Shown in pieces: positions 54,336 through 64,000 of a DNA stretch of 64,000 bases. Origin of the DNA: Beijerinckiaceae bacterium (GTDB taxonomy: Bacteria; Pseudomonadota; Alphaproteobacteria; Rhizobiales; Beijerinckiaceae); NCBI GenBank assembly GCA_019745195.1, contig JAIETL010000006.1, forward strand, positions 23,913 through 87,912, written 5' to 3'. Each line of letters opens with the position of its first letter. Within the stretch, counting starts at the first letter, position 1. The notes beneath the pieces are model-generated. The model searched no databases, was not told the DNA's origin, and saw only the letters and a program-made list of their open reading frames with translations. The position numbers and the translations under genes were made by a program.

Positions 54336-54686
54336 ATGACACCGACGATCTACGGCATCAAGAATTGCGACACGATGAAGAAGGCGCGGGCCTGGCTTGA
54401 CGGGCAGGGCGTCGCCTATGCCTTCCACGACTACAAGGCCGCCGGCATCGACCGGACCACGCTCGCGGGCTGGGTCGCCGAGCATGGCTGGGAAACCGTC
54501 CTGAACCGGGCCGGCACGACCTTCCGTGCTTTGCCGGACGCCGACAAGTTCGGGCTCGACGCCGACAAGGCCATCTCGTTGATGCTGGCGCAGCCGGCGA
54601 TGATCAAGCGCCCGGTGCTCGATCTCGGGAAGCGCACGCTGGTCGGTTTCAAGCCGGACGCCTATGCGGCGGCCTTCGCCGGCTAA
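54336..54686 (+). CDS. ArsC/Spx-family thioredoxin-fold protein (YffB-like)
   Basis: A 116-residue thioredoxin-like protein of the ArsC/Spx/YffB family: IYGIKNCDTMKKARAWLDGQGVAYAFHDYKAAGID with its single active-site Cys, plus a C-terminal MIKRPVLDLGKRTLVGFKPDAY. YffB-type proteins are glutathione-linked reductases; arsenate reduction is not proven. The ATG at 54336 gives the canonical start; an upstream TTG at 54297 overlaps nnrU. Confidence 0.9.
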   Translation: MTPTIYGIKNCDTMKKARAWLDGQGVAYAFHDYKAAGIDRTTLAGWVAEHGWETVLNRAGTTFRALPDADKFGLDADKAISLMLAQPAMIKRPVLDLGKRTLVGFKPDAYAAAFAG

Positions 54687-54770
54687 GCTGGAGCGCTGCG
54701 GCGTCGGCATGGGCGTCACCACACCGGCCGGTCTTTCGCGGAGGCGGCGCTTGCGCTACCTCGCCCCATC

Positions 54771-55907
54771 ATGACAACCGAATTCAGCTTCCACCTGCTC
54801 GGCCGCGACGGAGCGGCCCGCGCCGGCGAGATCAGGATGCCGCGCGGCGTCATCCGCACGCCGGCCTTCATGCCGGTCGGCACGGCGGCGACCGTCAAGG
54901 GCATGTATCCCGAGCAGGTCAAGGCGCTCGGAGCCGATGTCGTGCTCGGCAACACCTATCATCTGATGCTGCGGCCGGGCGCGGAGCGGATCGCAGGGCT
55001 CGGCGGCCTGCACCGATTCATGAACTGGCCGCACCCGATCCTGACCGATTCCGGCGGGTTCCAGGTGATGTCGCTGGCGAATTTGCGCAAGCTCACGGAG
55101 GAAGGCGTCACCTTCCAGTCGCATATCGACGGCTCGAAGCACATGCTGTCGCCCGAGCGCTCCGTCGAAATCCAGAACCTGCTCGGCTCCGACATCGTGA
55201 TGCAGCTCGACGAATGCGTCTCGCTGCCCTGCGAGGACGCTGTGGCCGAGAAGGCGATGCGGCTCTCGCTGCGCTGGGCGGAACGCTGCAAGAGCGCCTT
55301 CGGCGATCAGCCGGGCCGGGCGCTGTTCGGCATCGTGCAGGGCGGCGCGGTCCCGCGCTTGCGCGTCGAGAGCGCGAGGGAGCTGGTGGCGATGGACCTC
55401 AAGGGCTACGCCATCGGCGGGCTCGCGGTCGGCGAACCGCAGGATGTCATGCTGGCGATGATCGACGTGGTCGCCCCGCATCTGCCCGAGGCCAAGCCGC
55501 GCTACCTGATGGGCGTGGGCACGCCCGACGATCTCGTCGAGGCGGTCTCGCGCGGCGTCGACATGTTCGACTGCGTGATGCCGACGCGGGCGGGCCGCCA
55601 CGGCCAGATATTCACCCGCTTCGGCCGGATGAACCTGAAAAACGCAAAACACGCCGACGACCCGCGCCCGATCGACGAGCGCTCCGCCTGTCCCGCAGCG
55701 AACGGTTACGCGCGAGCCTATCTGCACCATCTCGTCAAGGCGGACGAGATGCTCGGCAAGATGCTGCTGACCTGGGTCAATCTCGCCTACTATCAGGAGC
55801 TGATGGCGGGGCTTCGCGCCGCCATCGCCGCGGGCAAGCTGGCCGATTTCATCGCGGAGACCAAGGAAGGCTGGGCGAGGGGCGAAGCGCCCGCAGAGGC
55901 TGCGTGA
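54771..55907 (+). CDS. tgt: Queuine tRNA-ribosyltransferase (zinc ligands mostly absent)
   Basis: A 378-residue TGT. Catalytic features are intact: [11 protein letters not shown] (Asp93), GGLAVGEP, and [19 protein letters not shown]. It exchanges guanine 34 of GUN tRNAs for preQ1. The canonical zinc tetrad (Cys-x-Cys-x2-Cys...His) is mostly absent: positions read Ser305, Cys307, Ala310 and Val336, so only one ligand remains. The rest aligns smoothly ([22 protein letters not shown]). The ATG at 54771 is used. The next gene's GTG overlaps its stop. Confidence 0.96.
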   Translation: MTTEFSFHLLGRDGAARAGEIRMPRGVIRTPAFMPVGTAATVKGMYPEQVKALGADVVLGNTYHLMLRPGAERIAGLGGLHRFMNWPHPILTDSGGFQVMSLANLRKLTEEGVTFQSHIDGSKHMLSPERSVEIQNLLGSDIVMQLDECVSLPCEDAVAEKAMRLSLRWAERCKSAFGDQPGRALFGIVQGGAVPRLRVESARELVAMDLKGYAIGGLAVGEPQDVMLAMIDVVAPHLPEAKPRYLMGVGTPDDLVEAVSRGVDMFDCVMPTRAGRHGQIFTRFGRMNLKNAKHADDPRPIDERSACPAANGYARAYLHHLVKADEMLGKMLLTWVNLAYYQELMAGLRAAIAAGKLADFIAETKEGWARGEAPAEAA

Positions 55908-56689
55908 TCGACCCGTGGCTCTGGCTGCTCCTGCTCAAGATGGCGGTGGCGGCCGGCGTCGTCGTCAGTTGCTCGCTGCTGGCCGAGCGTGGCGGACCGC
56001 TGGTCGCGGCCATGATCGCGACGCTGCCGATCTCGGCCGGGCCGGTCTATGTCTTCCTCGCGCTGGAGCATGATTCCGGCTTCATCGCGGCCGGCGCGCT
56101 CGGCAGCATGGGCTCGAACCTCGCCAATGCCGGCCTGTCGCTGGTCTATGTGCTGCTGGCGCAGCGTCTTGGGACGGTGCCGAGCCTCGGTGCGGCGCTG
56201 GCGGTCTGGTTTGCGCTTGTGACCGGCCTGCGCGCAGTCGAACCGCCCTTTCTCCTGATGGTCGCGGCGACGATCCTCGTCTTCGCGGCCCTGCACAGGC
56301 TGTTCCGTCCCTATCTCGCTGCGCGCCCGCTCAATCCGCCGGGGCGGCCCTGGTATGCAATCCCGCTGCGGGCGGCCTGCGTCGCGCTGCTCGCCGGCGT
56401 CGTGACCACGCTCAGCAGCCATGTCGGGGCCGGCTGGTCGGGCGTGCTCGCGGCCTTCCCGATCGTGCTGTCGAGCCTGATCGGAATGCTGCAGCCGCGC
56501 ATCGGCGGGCCGGCGACGGCGGCGATCATCGCCAATGGCGCGCTCGGGCTGATGGGTTTCGGGCTGGCGCTCGGCTTCGTCCATGCCAGCGCGGTCGCGC
56601 TCGGCTCATGGCTCGCGCTTGGGCTCGGTCTCGCCATCTGCGTCGGCTGGAACCTCGCCTTGATGCGATTCAATCGCCGCGCGCGCTGA
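55904..56689 (+). CDS. Integral membrane protein, function unknown
   Basis: A 261-residue protein made almost wholly of hydrophobic helices (about eight to nine), e.g. [80 protein letters not shown] and [18 protein letters not shown]. Short loops contain Arg/Pro. I do not recognise a named family with confidence. The start codon GTG overlaps the tgt stop (gtga), so it is translationally coupled to tgt. Its last 84 bases overlap the convergent DMT transporter. Confidence 0.78.
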   Translation: MIDPWLWLLLLKMAVAAGVVVSCSLLAERGGPLVAAMIATLPISAGPVYVFLALEHDSGFIAAGALGSMGSNLANAGLSLVYVLLAQRLGTVPSLGAALAVWFALVTGLRAVEPPFLLMVAATILVFAALHRLFRPYLAARPLNPPGRPWYAIPLRAACVALLAGVVTTLSSHVGAGWSGVLAAFPIVLSSLIGMLQPRIGGPATAAIIANGALGLMGFGLALGFVHASAVALGSWLALGLGLAICVGWNLALMRFNRRAR

Positions 56690-57604
56690 GCGCCGCCACG
56701 AGGCGACGAAGAGACCTGCGATGATCAGTGCGATGCCGGCGACCTGCAGCCCGGTCGGGATTTCGCCGAGAACCGGGATGCCGAGCAGCGTGCCGATGAC
56801 GGGAATCGTCGGCGGGAAGCGCCCGACCACGGCAGGTCCGAGAACGCGTGTGGCCCAGCTCCAGATCCACAGTCCGACGATGATGTTGAGCACGCCCTGG
56901 TTGATCGAATGCGCCACGATCACCCACCACGGCGCGACATCGAAGCCGCGGAAGAAGAACAGGAAGTAAAGCGGCAGATAAACCATCGACAGCACCGAGA
57001 CGATCGCGGTCGCCTTCAGCGCATCGACGCGCCAGAGCTGGATCACCAGCGGATAGCCGCCCCAGACCAACCCGACCCCGAGAAAGCAGAGGTCGCCGAG
57101 CAGGATCGTCGGGTTTGTATGCGTCGTGCCGGCGATGCCGAGGCAGACGAGACCGACGAGCACCGCGCCGATGCCGAGAAAAAGCTGCCGGTTCAGCGCT
57201 GTGCCAAACAGCACGACTCCGCCGATGATGCCGATCACCGTGACGGTGCCCGGACCGATCACCGCGCCATGGGCGGCGGGCGCATAGGTCAGCCCGGTCA
57301 GCAGCAGCCAGCTCATCGGCAGGCCGCTCATCACCGCGAGCGTCAGGCCGCGCGACCAGCCGACGCCGCCGCAATCCTTCAGGCCGCCAGCGGACAGGAA
57401 TGTCGGCAGCAGGATGAAGCCTGCGGTGGCGAAGCGGAGCGCCAGCAGGTCATGGGAGGTCAGCCCGTTCAGCACCGCATGCCGGCTGACCACGAAGTTC
57501 GCGCCGAAGATCAGCATCGCGGCCATCATCCCGCCTAAGGCGAGCCGCCAGCGCAGCCGCTCGCGCGCGGCGGCCGAGGCGGATAAGGGCGCGACGGAGT
57601 GCAT
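56606..57604 (-). CDS. EamA/DMT-superfamily transporter
   Basis: A 332-residue protein with ten predicted helices in two EamA repeats, including ALGGMMAAMLIFGANFVVSRHAVLNGL, GLTYAPAAHGAVIGPGTVTVIGIIGGVVLFG and the C-terminal GRFPPTIPVIGTLLGIPVLGEIPTGLQVAGIALIIAGLFVA. The family exports metabolites such as amino acids; the substrate is unknown. The ATG at 57604 is chosen. A polar ~40-residue tail overlaps the preceding membrane protein gene on the other strand. Confidence 0.87.
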   Translation of the reverse strand: MHSVAPLSASAAARERLRWRLALGGMMAAMLIFGANFVVSRHAVLNGLTSHDLLALRFATAGFILLPTFLSAGGLKDCGGVGWSRGLTLAVMSGLPMSWLLLTGLTYAPAAHGAVIGPGTVTVIGIIGGVVLFGTALNRQLFLGIGAVLVGLVCLGIAGTTHTNPTILLGDLCFLGVGLVWGGYPLVIQLWRVDALKATAIVSVLSMVYLPLYFLFFFRGFDVAPWWVIVAHSINQGVLNIIVGLWIWSWATRVLGPAVVGRFPPTIPVIGTLLGIPVLGEIPTGLQVAGIALIIAGLFVASWRRSARAAIESHQGEVPADADGETEPKREP

Positions 57605-57814
57605 CAGACGGCATAACGCCACCGGCGGCGTCCGCGTTAGGGCCAAGGCCGCATGCCCCCCGCGCGTCCGCTGCGCTGCATCACGCCTTCGTCATGCTCC
57701 CGGCGCGCGCTCAGAAACAATTCTCATCGCCCTGCCACAATTGTTCCGCTTTCAGGCCGCGCGGTTGCCGGAGAGGAAGGGCCACTCTCGTCTCATCGCA
57801 GGAGAGTTACGTCG

Positions 57815-58453
57815 ATGACCGCCGCCAAGCCCTTTGCCAAGCCGACCCGCATGCTGCGCGATTTCAGCGGCCAGGTCGCGATTTCCATCGCGGCGTCGGC
57901 CGTCGCTGCGGCGTTCTTCGCGCTGCCGGACACGATCCTGCCGTTGCGGTCGACTCCGGCCGAGGAGCCGGCTGCGGCGGTGTGGTCCGTCCCGCTGACG
58001 CCGGACGGCAAGTTCGCGATGCGGCTCGATGTCGAGGATGCAACCGCGCGGCTCGAAGGGGCGGCCGGCCCGGCGACGCCGGCGGCTCTCGCCATGCCGC
58101 TCGCGATCGGCTGGGCGGCTCCCGCGGCCCCTGCAGCCGTCGCTGCGGCGAGCGCGCCACAGCAGCCGCGCCTCGTCCATGTCGATCTGCCGCCCTCGCG
58201 GCGGGCCACGATCGTCGAAGCCGCCGGGAGCCAGTCCAAGGCCAGATCCGAGCCGGCGGGCCAGCCGCTCGTCATTGCCGAGGTCGCGGCGGGCGATCAG
58301 GTCGAGCGGCCTCGCCCGCCGGGCCTGATCGGCCGTGTCGTTGCAGAGCCTGCGGCCCGCGCCGCGGGTCTGGTCACCGGAGCCGCCAGCGTGGTCGGTG
58401 CGGCCGGCTCGTGGACCGTGGCGCAGGCGTCGAACCTGCTGCCGCGCTGGTAG
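57815..58453 (+). CDS. Hypothetical protein with N-terminal membrane segment
   Basis: A 212-residue protein. A hydrophobic stretch after a basic start (VAISIAASAVAAAFFALPDTIL, residues ~20-41) suggests a membrane anchor or an uncleaved signal. The rest is Ala/Pro/Val-rich and low complexity, with no recognised domain, ending AAGSWTVAQASNLLPRW. The ATG at 57815 has ggaga upstream. It stands three bases from the convergent eno stop and is probably monocistronic. Codon and GC use look normal for the window. Confidence 0.7.
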   Translation: MTAAKPFAKPTRMLRDFSGQVAISIAASAVAAAFFALPDTILPLRSTPAEEPAAAVWSVPLTPDGKFAMRLDVEDATARLEGAAGPATPAALAMPLAIGWAAPAAPAAVAAASAPQQPRLVHVDLPPSRRATIVEAAGSQSKARSEPAGQPLVIAEVAAGDQVERPRPPGLIGRVVAEPAARAAGLVTGAASVVGAAGSWTVAQASNLLPRW

Positions 58454-58456
58454 GCT

Positions 58457-59782
<1,326 letters not shown>

Positions 59783-59868
59783 CTAGCCAACGGATGCGCC
59801 GAGCGGAAGGGGCGGGTGGCGTTTGTGGGCGCTTGGCCATAAAAGGCCGCCTTCACGGAGCCCGCGCC

Positions 59869-60324
59869 ATGACCCTCGACGCCTCGACCCTGCAGCTCGG
59901 CCACGCGACCGCGCTCCCCGCCTCGCCGGAAGAAGCCCGCCTCGACCGCGTGCCCAATCCCCATGCCGGCACGCCCTATCTCGCGCGCTTCACCTGCCCT
60001 GAGTTCACCTCGATCTGCCCGGTCACCGGCCAGCCCGATTTCGGCATTCTGGTGATCGACTATCTGCCCGGCAAATGGCTGGTCGAATCCAAGTCGCTGA
60101 AGCTCTATCTCGGCGCTTTCCGCAACCATGGCGCTTTCCACGAGGACTGCACCGTCGGCATCGGCAAAAGGCTGGTCGAGTTGCTGGAGCCGGAATGGTT
60201 CCGCATCGGCGGCTACTGGTATCCGCGCGGCGGCATCCCGATCGACGTCTTCTGGCAGACCCGCGAGCCGCCGAAGGGCCTGTGGCTGCCCGATCAGGGC
60301 GTCGCGCCGTATCGAGGGCGCTGA
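59869..60324 (+). CDS. queF: NADPH-dependent 7-cyano-7-deazaguanine reductase
   Basis: A 151-residue short-type QueF. The active-site Cys is in [14 protein letters not shown] and the NADPH-binding motif is [21 protein letters not shown]. It reduces preQ0 to preQ1, the substrate of Tgt encoded 4 kb upstream. The ATG at 59869 gives [11 protein letters not shown]; the long-form QueF type is excluded by length. The gene stands between divergent eno and convergent MFS. Confidence 0.95.
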   Translation: MTLDASTLQLGHATALPASPEEARLDRVPNPHAGTPYLARFTCPEFTSICPVTGQPDFGILVIDYLPGKWLVESKSLKLYLGAFRNHGAFHEDCTVGIGKRLVELLEPEWFRIGGYWYPRGGIPIDVFWQTREPPKGLWLPDQGVAPYRGR

Positions 60325-60325
60325 T

Positions 60326-61543
60326 TCAGGTCCGCGACCCCGTCAGCGGCAAGATGCGCGGCGTCACCACCCCGAGCAGCCCGATCGCCAGCGCGAACAG
60401 CAGGATCGCGCCGGTCGTGCCCAGAACATGCAGCGCCAGCCCCATGATCACGGGGCCGATGGCGTGGCCGCAGAACAGGCAGCAGGCGAACAACGCCACC
60501 GCCGAACCCCGCGCGCCCGGCGCAAGCTCGGTCGCCTGCGCCTGAAAGGTGCCGTGCATCAGGAAGAAGCCGAAGCCGTTCAGGGTGAACAGCCCGATCG
60601 CGCTCCACCATGGCAGGAAGGGCAGCGCGAACAGCCCGTAGCCCGCAGCCATCAAAAGCCCGCCACCGACTGTCATCCGCGACGGCCCGATGCGCTCGAC
60701 GAGGATGCGCGTCAGCACGCCGTAGACGATGCCGCCCAGACCAGTACCGGCGATCACCAGCCCCGCGAGCGACGGGCCCACGCCTGCGCGCTCCTGCAGG
60801 ATCGCGGCGACATAGGGCGGCATGCCGAAGATCAGGCTGCCTTCGATGATGACCAGCGTATAGAGCAGCTTGCTGCGCGGATTGGCGAAGATCGCGGCGT
60901 AGCGGGCGAGCGCGCCGCGAAAGCTCAGCGGTGCTCGATCGGCGTTGGCGCGCGGCTTCAGCACGGCCAGCACCAGCACGGCCGCCACCGCCGAGATCGC
61001 GCCGGCGACGACAAACACGCTGCGCCAGCCGAAATGTTCGGCGATCAGCCCTGAGCAGGCCGCGCCCGCCATCTGCCCCACGATCATGATGACGAGGAAG
61101 CGCCCGAGCAGCACCTGCCGCTCGGCCATGGGCGCACGGTCGCCGATCGCCGCCATGGCGACGGGAATGATGCCGCCGGCGACGATACCGGTCGCGGCGC
61201 GGATCGCGGTCAGCATGTCGAAGCCCGCCGAAAAAGCGGCCGCGACCGAGAGCAGCGCCAGCAGGATGAGGCTGGCCGCGATCGTCCTGATCTTGCCGAC
61301 CGAGTCGGCGACCGGTCCGAGAAAGGGCTGGCCGATGGCGTAGGCGAAGGAGAAGGCGGTCGCCATCGCCGCGACCTGCGCGATCGAGCGGCCGAACTCG
61401 ACCGCCAGCGTCGGCACCAGCGGATCGACCAGGCGCATGGTGAAGGTCGAGGCGAAGCCGCAGGCGCCCAGCACCAGGATCAGCGGGCGCAGCGATTTTT
61501 GCGGTTGCGGCGTGGCTGGCGGTGCGGCCGTAGCGTCAGACAT
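60326..61543 (-). CDS. MFS transporter
   Basis: A 405-residue protein with 12 predicted helices. MFS signatures are [51 protein letters not shown] (loop 2-3 motif with D and R/K) and a matched second half. It is most similar in style to DHA1-type exporters. Its start ATG (61543) overlaps the kdsA 3' end by eight bases, suggesting an operon kdsA-MFS. The substrate is unknown. Confidence 0.87.
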   Translation of the reverse strand: MSDATAAPPATPQPQKSLRPLILVLGACGFASTFTMRLVDPLVPTLAVEFGRSIAQVAAMATAFSFAYAIGQPFLGPVADSVGKIRTIAASLILLALLSVAAAFSAGFDMLTAIRAATGIVAGGIIPVAMAAIGDRAPMAERQVLLGRFLVIMIVGQMAGAACSGLIAEHFGWRSVFVVAGAISAVAAVLVLAVLKPRANADRAPLSFRGALARYAAIFANPRSKLLYTLVIIEGSLIFGMPPYVAAILQERAGVGPSLAGLVIAGTGLGGIVYGVLTRILVERIGPSRMTVGGGLLMAAGYGLFALPFLPWWSAIGLFTLNGFGFFLMHGTFQAQATELAPGARGSAVALFACCLFCGHAIGPVIMGLALHVLGTTGAILLFALAIGLLGVVTPRILPLTGSRT

Positions 61544-62405
61544 ACGCCAGCGTATGCTGCGCTGCACGCTTGGCAAGGCGATCGAAGCCTTGCAGCTCTG
61601 CGATCAGCGCAGGGAAGTCGGCGAGCGGCACCATGTTGGGGCCGTCGGAGGGGGCGTTGTCGGGGTCGGGGTGGGTCTCGATGAAGACGCCCGCCACGCC
61701 GACCGCGACAGCGGCGCGGGCCAGCACCGCGACGAATTCACGCTGGCCGCCTGTGGACGCGCCCTTGCCGCCGGGCTGCTGGACCGAATGGGTCGCGTCG
61801 AAGATCACCGGCGCGCCGATCTCGGCCATGATCGGCAGCGCCCGCATGTCGGAGACCAGCGTGTTGTAGCCGAAGGAAGCCCCGCGCTCGGTCAGCATCA
61901 CGTTCGGGTTGCCGCTCGCCGTCACCTTGGCGGCGACATTGACCATGTCCCAGGGCGCGAGGAACTGGCCCTTCTTGATGTTGACGACGCGGCCGGTCTG
62001 CGCCGCGGCGACCAGAAGGTCGGTCTGGCGGCAGAGGAAAGCCGGGATCTGCAGCACGTCGACCACCTCGGCGACGGGCGCGCATTGGGCAGCGTCATGC
62101 ACGTCGGTCAGGACCGGCATGCCGGTGCGCTCGCGGATCTCGGCGAAGACGGGCAGGGCGGCGGCGAGCCCCATGCCGCGCTGGCCCTTTGCGCTCGTCC
62201 GGTTCGCCTTGTCGAAGGAGGCCTTGAAGACGATGCCGATGCCGAGCGTCTCCGCGGTCTCCCGCAGCGACAAGGCGATCTCCAGCGCATGGTCGCGGCT
62301 TTCCATCTGGCAGGGGCCTGCGATCAGCGACAGCGGCAGGGCGTTGCCGAAGCGCACGGGCCTTACGAGATCGGCGCCGATGGTGACGATGGCGTTGACG
62401 GTCAT
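61536..62405 (-). CDS. kdsA: 3-deoxy-8-phosphooctulonate synthase (probably metal-dependent)
   Basis: A 289-residue KDO8P synthase. IAGPCQMES near the N-terminus carries Cys32, the metal ligand of class II (metal-dependent) enzymes; class I enzymes have Asn there. Other motifs are [11 protein letters not shown], the conserved [20 protein letters not shown] and [13 protein letters not shown]. It condenses arabinose-5-phosphate with PEP to give KDO8P for LPS inner core. It is divergent from clpS. Confidence 0.96.
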   Translation of the reverse strand: MTVNAIVTIGADLVRPVRFGNALPLSLIAGPCQMESRDHALEIALSLRETAETLGIGIVFKASFDKANRTSAKGQRGMGLAAALPVFAEIRERTGMPVLTDVHDAAQCAPVAEVVDVLQIPAFLCRQTDLLVAAAQTGRVVNIKKGQFLAPWDMVNVAAKVTASGNPNVMLTERGASFGYNTLVSDMRALPIMAEIGAPVIFDATHSVQQPGGKGASTGGQREFVAVLARAAVAVGVAGVFIETHPDPDNAPSDGPNMVPLADFPALIAELQGFDRLAKRAAQHTLAYV

Positions 62406-62665
62406 GGGTTCGGTTTCCTGATCGGCGGGCCGCCGGGCTTAGGTCCGGGAGCGGGGAAGGGTCAAGCGCCGCGGACGGCAAGCCGTGCATTCACGCTGCG
62501 TCACCCGTCAAACGCACTGGCGAAGCGGACAAGAGGTCTGTAAATTCCTCGGCGGTGCATTATCTCGGGCATGCGGACAAGGACCAGAGCTTGAGACGTT
62601 CAGCAGCGACGAGGGACCGGAGCGGACCCGGCGGGGACAGCCAGGACAGGCTGTCGCGCCGGCCC

Positions 62666-63004
62666 ATGACGGGCATGGCCGATCGCCCGAAACGCCCCGG
62701 CGATGGCGGGTCGGGTGCCGGCACCGCCGTTCTGACCCGCACCCGGACCCGCAAGCCCAATCTCTACCGCGTACTGCTGCTGAACGACGACTACACCCCG
62801 ATGGAGTTCGTCGTTCACGTGCTGGAGCGCTTCTTCAACAAGGACCGCGCCCAGGCGACCGAGATCATGATGCATGTGCATCAGAACGGCGTCGGCGAAT
62901 GCGGGGTCTTCACCTACGAGGTCGCCGAGACCAAGGTGACTCTCGTCATGGATCTTGCACGCAAGCACATGCATCCGCTCCAATGCGTGATGGAAAAGAA
63001 GTAG
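62666..63004 (+). CDS. clpS: ATP-dependent Clp protease adaptor
   Basis: A 112-residue ClpS. A variable basic/Gly-rich N-terminus is followed by the core [35 protein letters not shown] and [25 protein letters not shown]. It delivers N-degron substrates to ClpA, encoded 61 bp downstream. The first in-frame ATG after the repeat-like upstream DNA is at 62666 (also 62675). Confidence 0.96.
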   Translation: MTGMADRPKRPGDGGSGAGTAVLTRTRTRKPNLYRVLLLNDDYTPMEFVVHVLERFFNKDRAQATEIMMHVHQNGVGECGVFTYEVAETKVTLVMDLARKHMHPLQCVMEKK

Positions 63005-63065
63005 CGTTGCCGATCGGAATTCCAGATTCGGCCGCCTTGGCGGCCTCTCAATAGGAGCGCAATCA

Positions 63066-64000
63066 GTGCCGAGTTTCTCGCGCAGTCTCGAACAGGCGCT
63101 TCACCGGGCTCTCGCCCTCGCGAACGAACGCCACCACGAATACGCCACGCTGGAGCATCTGCTGCTGGCGCTGGTCGATGATCAGGACGCGGCCGCTGTG
63201 ATGCGCGCCTGCAGCGTCGATCTCGACACGCTCAGGCGCAATCTCGTCGATTACATCGACGCGGAGCTGACCAATCTCGTCACCGACGGGCGCGACGATT
63301 CCAAGCCTACAGCGGGTTTCCAGCGCGTCATCCAGCGCGCGGTCATCCATGTCCAGTCCTCGGGTCGCGAGGAGGTGACGGGGGCTAACGTGCTCGTCGC
63401 GATGTTCGCCGAGCGCGAGAGCCATGCTGCGTACTTCCTGCAGGAGCAGGACATGACCCGCTACGATGCGGTCAACTACATCAGCCATGGCATCGCCAAG
63501 CGCCCCGGCGCGGGCGAATCGCGCCCTGTGCGCGGCGTCGAGGAGGAGCCCGAGCAGAGCCGGGACCAGCGCGCCGCGGACCAAAGCGGCGGCAACGACG
63601 CCGACAAGGACAAGAAGAAAAAGGAAAGCGCGCTCGACGCCTATTGCGTCAATCTCAACCGCAAGGCGCGCGACGGCCGTATCGACCCGCTGATCGGCCG
63701 CGAAGCCGAGGTCCAGCGCACCATCCAGATCCTCTGCCGCCGGCAGAAGAACAACCCGCTGCTGGTCGGCGATCCCGGCGTCGGCAAGACCGCGATCGCC
63801 GAGGGCCTGGCGCTGAAGATCATCCGTGGCGAGGTGCCGGAGGTGCTGGAGGACGCGACCGTGTTCTCGCTCGACATGGGCACGCTACTCGCCGGCACGC
63901 GCTATCGCGGCGATTTCGAGGAACGCCTCAAGCAGGTGATGAAGGAGATCGAGGCCCACCCCAAGGCGATCATGTTCATCGACGAGATCCATACGGTGAT
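63066..64000 (+). CDS. clpA: Clp protease ATP-binding subunit (partial, cut by window edge)
   Basis: The first ~311 residues are present and the gene continues beyond the window. Visible parts are the N-domain (SLEQALHRALALANERHHEYATLEHLLLALVDD), a charged linker near 170-195 (DKDKKKKES) and the D1 AAA+ domain with Walker A GDPGVGKTAIAEG and Walker B IMFIDEIHTV. Start codon is GTG at 63066 with aggag upstream. It unfolds ClpS-delivered and other substrates for ClpP. Confidence 0.96.
   Translation, partial: MPSFSRSLEQALHRALALANERHHEYATLEHLLLALVDDQDAAAVMRACSVDLDTLRRNLVDYIDAELTNLVTDGRDDSKPTAGFQRVIQRAVIHVQSSGREEVTGANVLVAMFAERESHAAYFLQEQDMTRYDAVNYISHGIAKRPGAGESRPVRGVEEEPEQSRDQRAADQSGGNDADKDKKKKESALDAYCVNLNRKARDGRIDPLIGREAEVQRTIQILCRRQKNNPLLVGDPGVGKTAIAEGLALKIIRGEVPEVLEDATVFSLDMGTLLAGTRYRGDFEERLKQVMKEIEAHPKAIMFIDEIHTV

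Overview
The window is high-GC DNA from an alphaproteobacterium, most likely order Hyphomicrobiales (Rhizobiales). Bosea or a close relative is my best guess, but the genus is inference. The order call rests on several signs: gatB together with a bacterial-type aspS, the order hdaA-ppk-ppx-rnd-aspS, a general amino acid ABC transporter (aapJQMP), an alpha-type clpS-clpA pair, a complex I NDUFS4-like subunit gene, and palindromic intergenic repeats typical of this order. Genes are densely packed with 4-base start/stop overlaps. I see no prophage, insertion sequence, CRISPR array or rRNA operon. Most of the window is core chromosome.

Layout. 0-2 kb: RND efflux pump (adaptor plus the start of the pump gene). 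2-7.4 kb: gatB, two GNAT acetyltransferases, a zinc alcohol dehydrogenase and a YfcG-like glutathione transferase, separated by two palindromic repeats. 7.5-11.4 kb: DUF2147 protein, Sel1-like protein, ndk, a divergent MerR regulator/cation efflux pair with a visible MerR-type promoter, and a MipA outer-membrane protein. 11.6-15.7 kb: an orphan molybdopterin oxidoreductase, a small secreted protein, a WYL regulator and purM-purN. 17-29 kb: pgsA-like, perM-like, a SUMF1-domain protein, hdaA, a desaturase, ppk, ppx, rnd and aspS. 28.8-34.7 kb: two small related lipoproteins, a GT2 glycosyltransferase ending in a tandem repeat, a methyltransferase/acetyltransferase/unknown 637-residue protein operon, and a DUF192 protein. 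34.8-36 kb: tRNA-Pro, the NDUFS4-like gene, tRNA-Arg and a small Arg-rich secreted protein. 36-41.8 kb: the aap operon with two tandem aapJ genes. 42-46 kb: metC, then a small LABN membrane protein, a GT2 and a GT39 enzyme that probably glycosylate lipid A or another envelope glycan. 46.3-54.7 kb: a secreted phosphodiesterase with a calcium-loop motif, DUF6356, Lrp, an RsmB-like methyltransferase, guaA, a qorB/hxlR divergent pair, a metal-site-less peptide deformylase-like protein, NnrU and an ArsC-like protein. 54.8-64 kb: tgt, a membrane protein, a DMT exporter, eno, queF, an MFS exporter, kdsA, clpS and the start of clpA.

How the genes work together. Polyphosphate is made and broken down by ppk/ppx. 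Two steps of queuosine tRNA modification (queF, tgt) lie 4 kb apart. KDO synthesis (kdsA) and a polyprenyl-phosphate sugar pathway (GT2/GT39) supply the envelope. Metal stress is handled by MerR/CDF. No complete novel system is evident. The best leads are proteins that keep the fold of a known enzyme but have lost metal ligands (the Tgt zinc tetrad, the deformylase-like protein, the SUMF1 catalytic cysteines, the altered CDF site), plus the uncharacterised 637-residue envelope protein operon and the duplicated aapJ.
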